From assembly GCF_004684775.1 (NCBI RefSeq), contig NZ_SRIC01000038.1:1-45937 (forward strand): a stretch of DNA of 45,937 nt. Direction: 5' to 3'. The notes under the pieces were generated by a model. It did no database searches, had not been told where the DNA came from, and saw only the letters and a program-made list of their open reading frames with translations. Below are positions 43,315 through 45,937 of this stretch, piece by piece. The position numbers and the translations under genes were made by a program. Within the stretch, counting starts at the first letter, position 1, and every line of letters starts with the position of its first letter. Source of the stretch: Streptomyces sp. MZ04. Lineage in GTDB: Bacteria > Actinomycetota > Actinomycetes > Streptomycetales > Streptomycetaceae.

Positions 43315-45720
43315 CTAACCCCGCAGGTCCACGAGGAGCGGCGGCGCGTGCTCCCCGCGCACGTCGGTGAGCGAGAGTACGGCGTGGCCGGGGGGCAGGG
43401 CGTGGGCGAGGTCGGAGGCGGACCAGCGTTCGCGTTCGACCTTGCGCACGGTGACGGCGTCGGTCGTGACCGCCTTGCCGGTGACGAGCTTGCGCAGCGA
43501 GTGCAGCGCCCGCGTCATCGGCTGATCGGCGAAGACCGTGTGCTGTGCGACTTCCTTGGTCTCGATCCACTCGGTGCCCCACGCCTCCGTGAACCGGCGC
43601 CCGTCCCAGGTCGTCACGCCGGAGAAGGCCATCCGGCAGCCGACCGCCGCGTAGAGCGGCCCCTGGAGCGGTTCCGGCACCTCGCCGATGGTGCGCAGAC
43701 CGAGGACGACGCCCGCGTTCAGCGACCGCAGCCGCTGGATGGCGCGCACGCTCTCGGTGGTGAGGGTGCGCGCGGCGTCGTCGAGGATCAGGCAGGCGAA
43801 GTGCGGTCGCCGGGCACGGCCGCGGACGACGTACGTGAACTGGGCGAGCAGCAGTCGGGCCAGCAGCCTCGACGCGTCCTCGTGTCCGTGCTCGGGCAGA
43901 TCCACTCTGACCCGGAGCGGGTGGTGGGCGACGGCGCGCATGGAGAAGGGGCGCCCCTCGCCGCCTGGGTCGAAGAAGTCGGCGAAGGCGGGCCGGTCGA
44001 GCAGGGCGAGCCGGTCGGCCAGGGCGGGGCCCGGGTCGTTGGGAGAGCCGGACTGGCGGACACGGGCGTCGAGCTCGCGGCGCATGGCGGTGTGCTCGCC
44101 CGTGGCGAGGCCCGCCCCGAGGTCGGCGAGGCCGGCGGGATCCCCTTCGAGCAGTTCGCGCAGCACGGGGACGGAGGGGAAGCGTCCGTGGAGGGCGCGG
44201 TAGGGGCCGAGCAGCTGGGCGAGGGTGGTGACGGCGCGCCGCGTCTCGACGGCTTCGAGGTCGCCGACCAGCGCCTCGGCGAGGAAGGCAGCGGCCTCGT
44301 CCGCGTCGGCGCAGTCCGCGTACAGGTCGATGTCGTGGACCGACCCCGGATCGCCCGGCTTGACCACGACGTCGTACGCGTCGTCGGCACCGAGCGCCGT
44401 GCCGGCCGCGCCCACGGCGACGACGGCGCACTGCCCGGTGAGAGCGCCCAGGGCGAGCGACTCGGCCACCGGACGCATGAGCCGTCCGGTCTTGCCCGCG
44501 CCGGACGGGCCCACGGCGAGCAGCGAGGTGCCGAGCACGGCGGGATCGAGCGCGGCGGCGGCGTTGCGGACGGCGTAGGGGTTGCGCTCGTCCTTCGCGT
44601 AGCGGCCGATCCTGACCTGGCCGGTGAGCAGGTCGTGGACGGCGCTGCGAGCGGGCAGGTCACGCCGGCCGGAGGGGTGGGTCCAGGCGGCGCGGCCGTG
44701 CCGGGCGACCGTGTCCACAAAGGTGGCGAGCGCCCCCGGGTCGGGGGCGGCCGTGCGCCAGGCGTGGGCCACGCGGGCGCAGTCGACGTCGTTCATGCGT
44801 CCGCCGACCAGTTCGGCGGAGAGCAGGTCCGCTGCCTTGTCGTATCCCGCCGCGCGCAGTTCGGGCCAGTGGGCGCGCGCCGGGCCGTCGGCAGGGCGCG
44901 GCGGCGTGACGGGCAGCCGCTCCTTCACGGCCTTGGCGTCGCGGATCGCCTGCCACCACCCGCCGATCCGCACGAAGGGCCACAGCACGGCGAGGGTGAT
45001 CAGGACGTACAGGACCTCGGTGACCAGGCGCGATTCGAAGACTTCGTACCCACCCGCGACGAGCGCGATCAGTGAGAAGACGGGGCGGACCACGGGCAGC
45101 GGCCGCACGTCGAGCCCGAGGTCGCTCGGCCAGACGGAAGCCAGGACACCGACCGCCGCGACGGAGGCGAGCACGGCACGGGCCGGCTGGGGGCGCCGCA
45201 CCACGAAGTGCTGGATCGCGTCCGGCCAGGCGCCGAGCCGTCCGACGGTGTACAGCACCGCGCCGAAGACCACCCCGTCGTAGACGATCCGGGCGTCCCC
45301 GCCCTGCAACCCCTTGGGCCGGACGCTGCCGGCCCACCACCAGTCGCCCGGCGTGAACAGCTTCAGCGGGGCCCACTGATAGGGGATGCTGCCCTGCCGC
45401 CACAGCGACCAGAACAGCAGACCGAGCAGGGCGGAGATCACCATGCCGACGATCAGCCGCCGATCGGTGCCTTCGCCGTCGGCCTCGGGCGCGGGAGGCC
45501 GGTAGGCGTAGCGCCAGAGACCCGGAGCCACCTCGGGGCGCGGCGCGGCGAACCATTCGGCGACGGAAGTGGCGCTGTCGGCGCCGGGCGCCTGCCGGGG
45601 CATCGGCGGCGCGGCGGGCACCCGTGACGGAGGCCCCGCGGCACCGGACGGTGGCACCGCCGGCCGCGGCACCGGTGTGGCGTGCGTGCCGCGTGCGTCG
45701 TAAGTGCCGTCGGAGTCCAT
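43315..45720 (-). CDS. Membrane P-loop ATPase, VirD4/TraD coupling-protein-like
   Basis: This is an 801-residue protein. A Pro-rich cytoplasmic start (about 1-85) is followed by several hydrophobic segments (LIVGMVISALLGLLFWSLW; AVLASVAAVGVLASVW; VLYVLITLAVLWPFV). An ATPase domain follows, with Walker A AVGPSGAGKTGRL near residue 405 and Walker B CLILDDAART. The end includes VLGLRTIGEVPEPLQGPLY, typical of TraD/VirD4 or TrwB-type pumps. No relaxase, TraG-type channel or other type IV secretion genes are nearby, so it is an orphan in this window. From memory similar ATP/GTP-binding proteins are present in many Streptomyces. Its role is unknown. Confidence 0.75.
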   Translation of the reverse strand: MDSDGTYDARGTHATPVPRPAVPPSGAAGPPSRVPAAPPMPRQAPGADSATSVAEWFAAPRPEVAPGLWRYAYRPPAPEADGEGTDRRLIVGMVISALLGLLFWSLWRQGSIPYQWAPLKLFTPGDWWWAGSVRPKGLQGGDARIVYDGVVFGAVLYTVGRLGAWPDAIQHFVVRRPQPARAVLASVAAVGVLASVWPSDLGLDVRPLPVVRPVFSLIALVAGGYEVFESRLVTEVLYVLITLAVLWPFVRIGGWWQAIRDAKAVKERLPVTPPRPADGPARAHWPELRAAGYDKAADLLSAELVGGRMNDVDCARVAHAWRTAAPDPGALATFVDTVARHGRAAWTHPSGRRDLPARSAVHDLLTGQVRIGRYAKDERNPYAVRNAAAALDPAVLGTSLLAVGPSGAGKTGRLMRPVAESLALGALTGQCAVVAVGAAGTALGADDAYDVVVKPGDPGSVHDIDLYADCADADEAAAFLAEALVGDLEAVETRRAVTTLAQLLGPYRALHGRFPSVPVLRELLEGDPAGLADLGAGLATGEHTAMRRELDARVRQSGSPNDPGPALADRLALLDRPAFADFFDPGGEGRPFSMRAVAHHPLRVRVDLPEHGHEDASRLLARLLLAQFTYVVRGRARRPHFACLILDDAARTLTTESVRAIQRLRSLNAGVVLGLRTIGEVPEPLQGPLYAAVGCRMAFSGVTTWDGRRFTEAWGTEWIETKEVAQHTVFADQPMTRALHSLRKLVTGKAVTTDAVTVRKVERERWSASDLAHALPPGHAVLSLTDVRGEHAPPLLVDLRG

Positions 45721-45937
45721 GCCCCTTGCCCCCTGACCTGCCGCTCTGCTGTTCCGCGGGTCAATCTAGTGCCCCCGCAGGGGGAGTTCACCGGATACGC
45801 GGCCGGGCCTGCGGGAATGGGGCGGTGCGGGACGCGGCGATCGCCCCCCTGCACGTCCCCGGCCTTCGCGCACCCCCGCTATATCCACCACGGACAACCG
45901 CCACGCCCAACAACTCCCCCGTGGAGCATGACCACCC
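45721..45937. other. Upstream region of the membrane ATPase gene to the window edge
   Basis: This holds the leader of the leftward ATPase gene and probably the promoter region of a rightward gene beginning outside the window (ATG at 45928 preceded by GTGGAG). Nothing else is recognisable. Confidence 0.3.

Noticed and set aside
45928..45937. Start of a rightward gene at the window edge
   Set aside because: Only ten bases are visible, so no call can be supported.

Overview
The window reads as chromosomal DNA of a Streptomyces or close relative. GC is very high, GTG starts and 4-bp ATGA/GTGA overlaps are frequent, and the gene order is the conserved actinobacterial core block: dxr-rseP-ispG-GNAT-GNAT-proS, then rimP-nusA-ylxR-infB-DUF503-rbfA-truB and ribF. 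Identifications rest on reading motifs; no database search was run.

Host layout. 1-6.2 kb: a five-gene peptide/nickel-type ABC importer operon (+). 6.3-18.1 kb: a leftward block with ribF, a 1150-aa trypsin-fold/NTPase protein whose key catalytic positions are substituted, and the translation/transcription genes truB, rbfA, a DUF503 gene, infB, ylxR, nusA and rimP. 18.4-20.3 kb: a Tat-type lipoprotein, a DUF4439 ferritin-like protein and an aminoglycoside-phosphotransferase-fold protein lacking its catalytic residues (+). 30.1-45.7 kb: leftward proS, two GNAT acetyltransferases, the MEP isoprenoid genes ispG and dxr around the site-2 protease rseP, an acyl-CoA dehydrogenase, an aldehyde dehydrogenase, a PucR-type regulator and an orphan VirD4/TraD-like membrane ATPase. 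A 206-bp MITE-like element sits exactly in the ispG stop codon.

The notable part is 20.48-30.07 kb, a 9.58-kb integrated element between the phosphotransferase-like gene and proS. It is bounded by a 7-bp direct repeat (GGGGCGG). Joining its two ends gives an attP with near-perfect inverted arms (13/15), and joining the outer flanks restores a perfect GGGGC-GGA-GCCCC hairpin as attB. Cargo, in order: a large serine integrase; small zinc-ribbon and helical proteins in a translationally coupled chain; a RecA-fold ATPase; a cluster of GTTCC/GGAAC repeats with a hairpin (candidate replication origin); a small acidic protein; an HK97-type prohead protease; and an HK97-type major capsid protein. On the opposite strand are a Nudix hydrolase and an HTH/degenerate-PLD regulator, followed by three small proteins. 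There is no terminase, portal, head-tail connector, tail, holin or lysin. This gene set resembles the small capsid-bearing prophage-like element phiRv1 of Mycobacterium tuberculosis, which also uses a serine integrase and inserts in a repeated sequence. I infer a capsid-encoding phage satellite, or a decayed relative of one.
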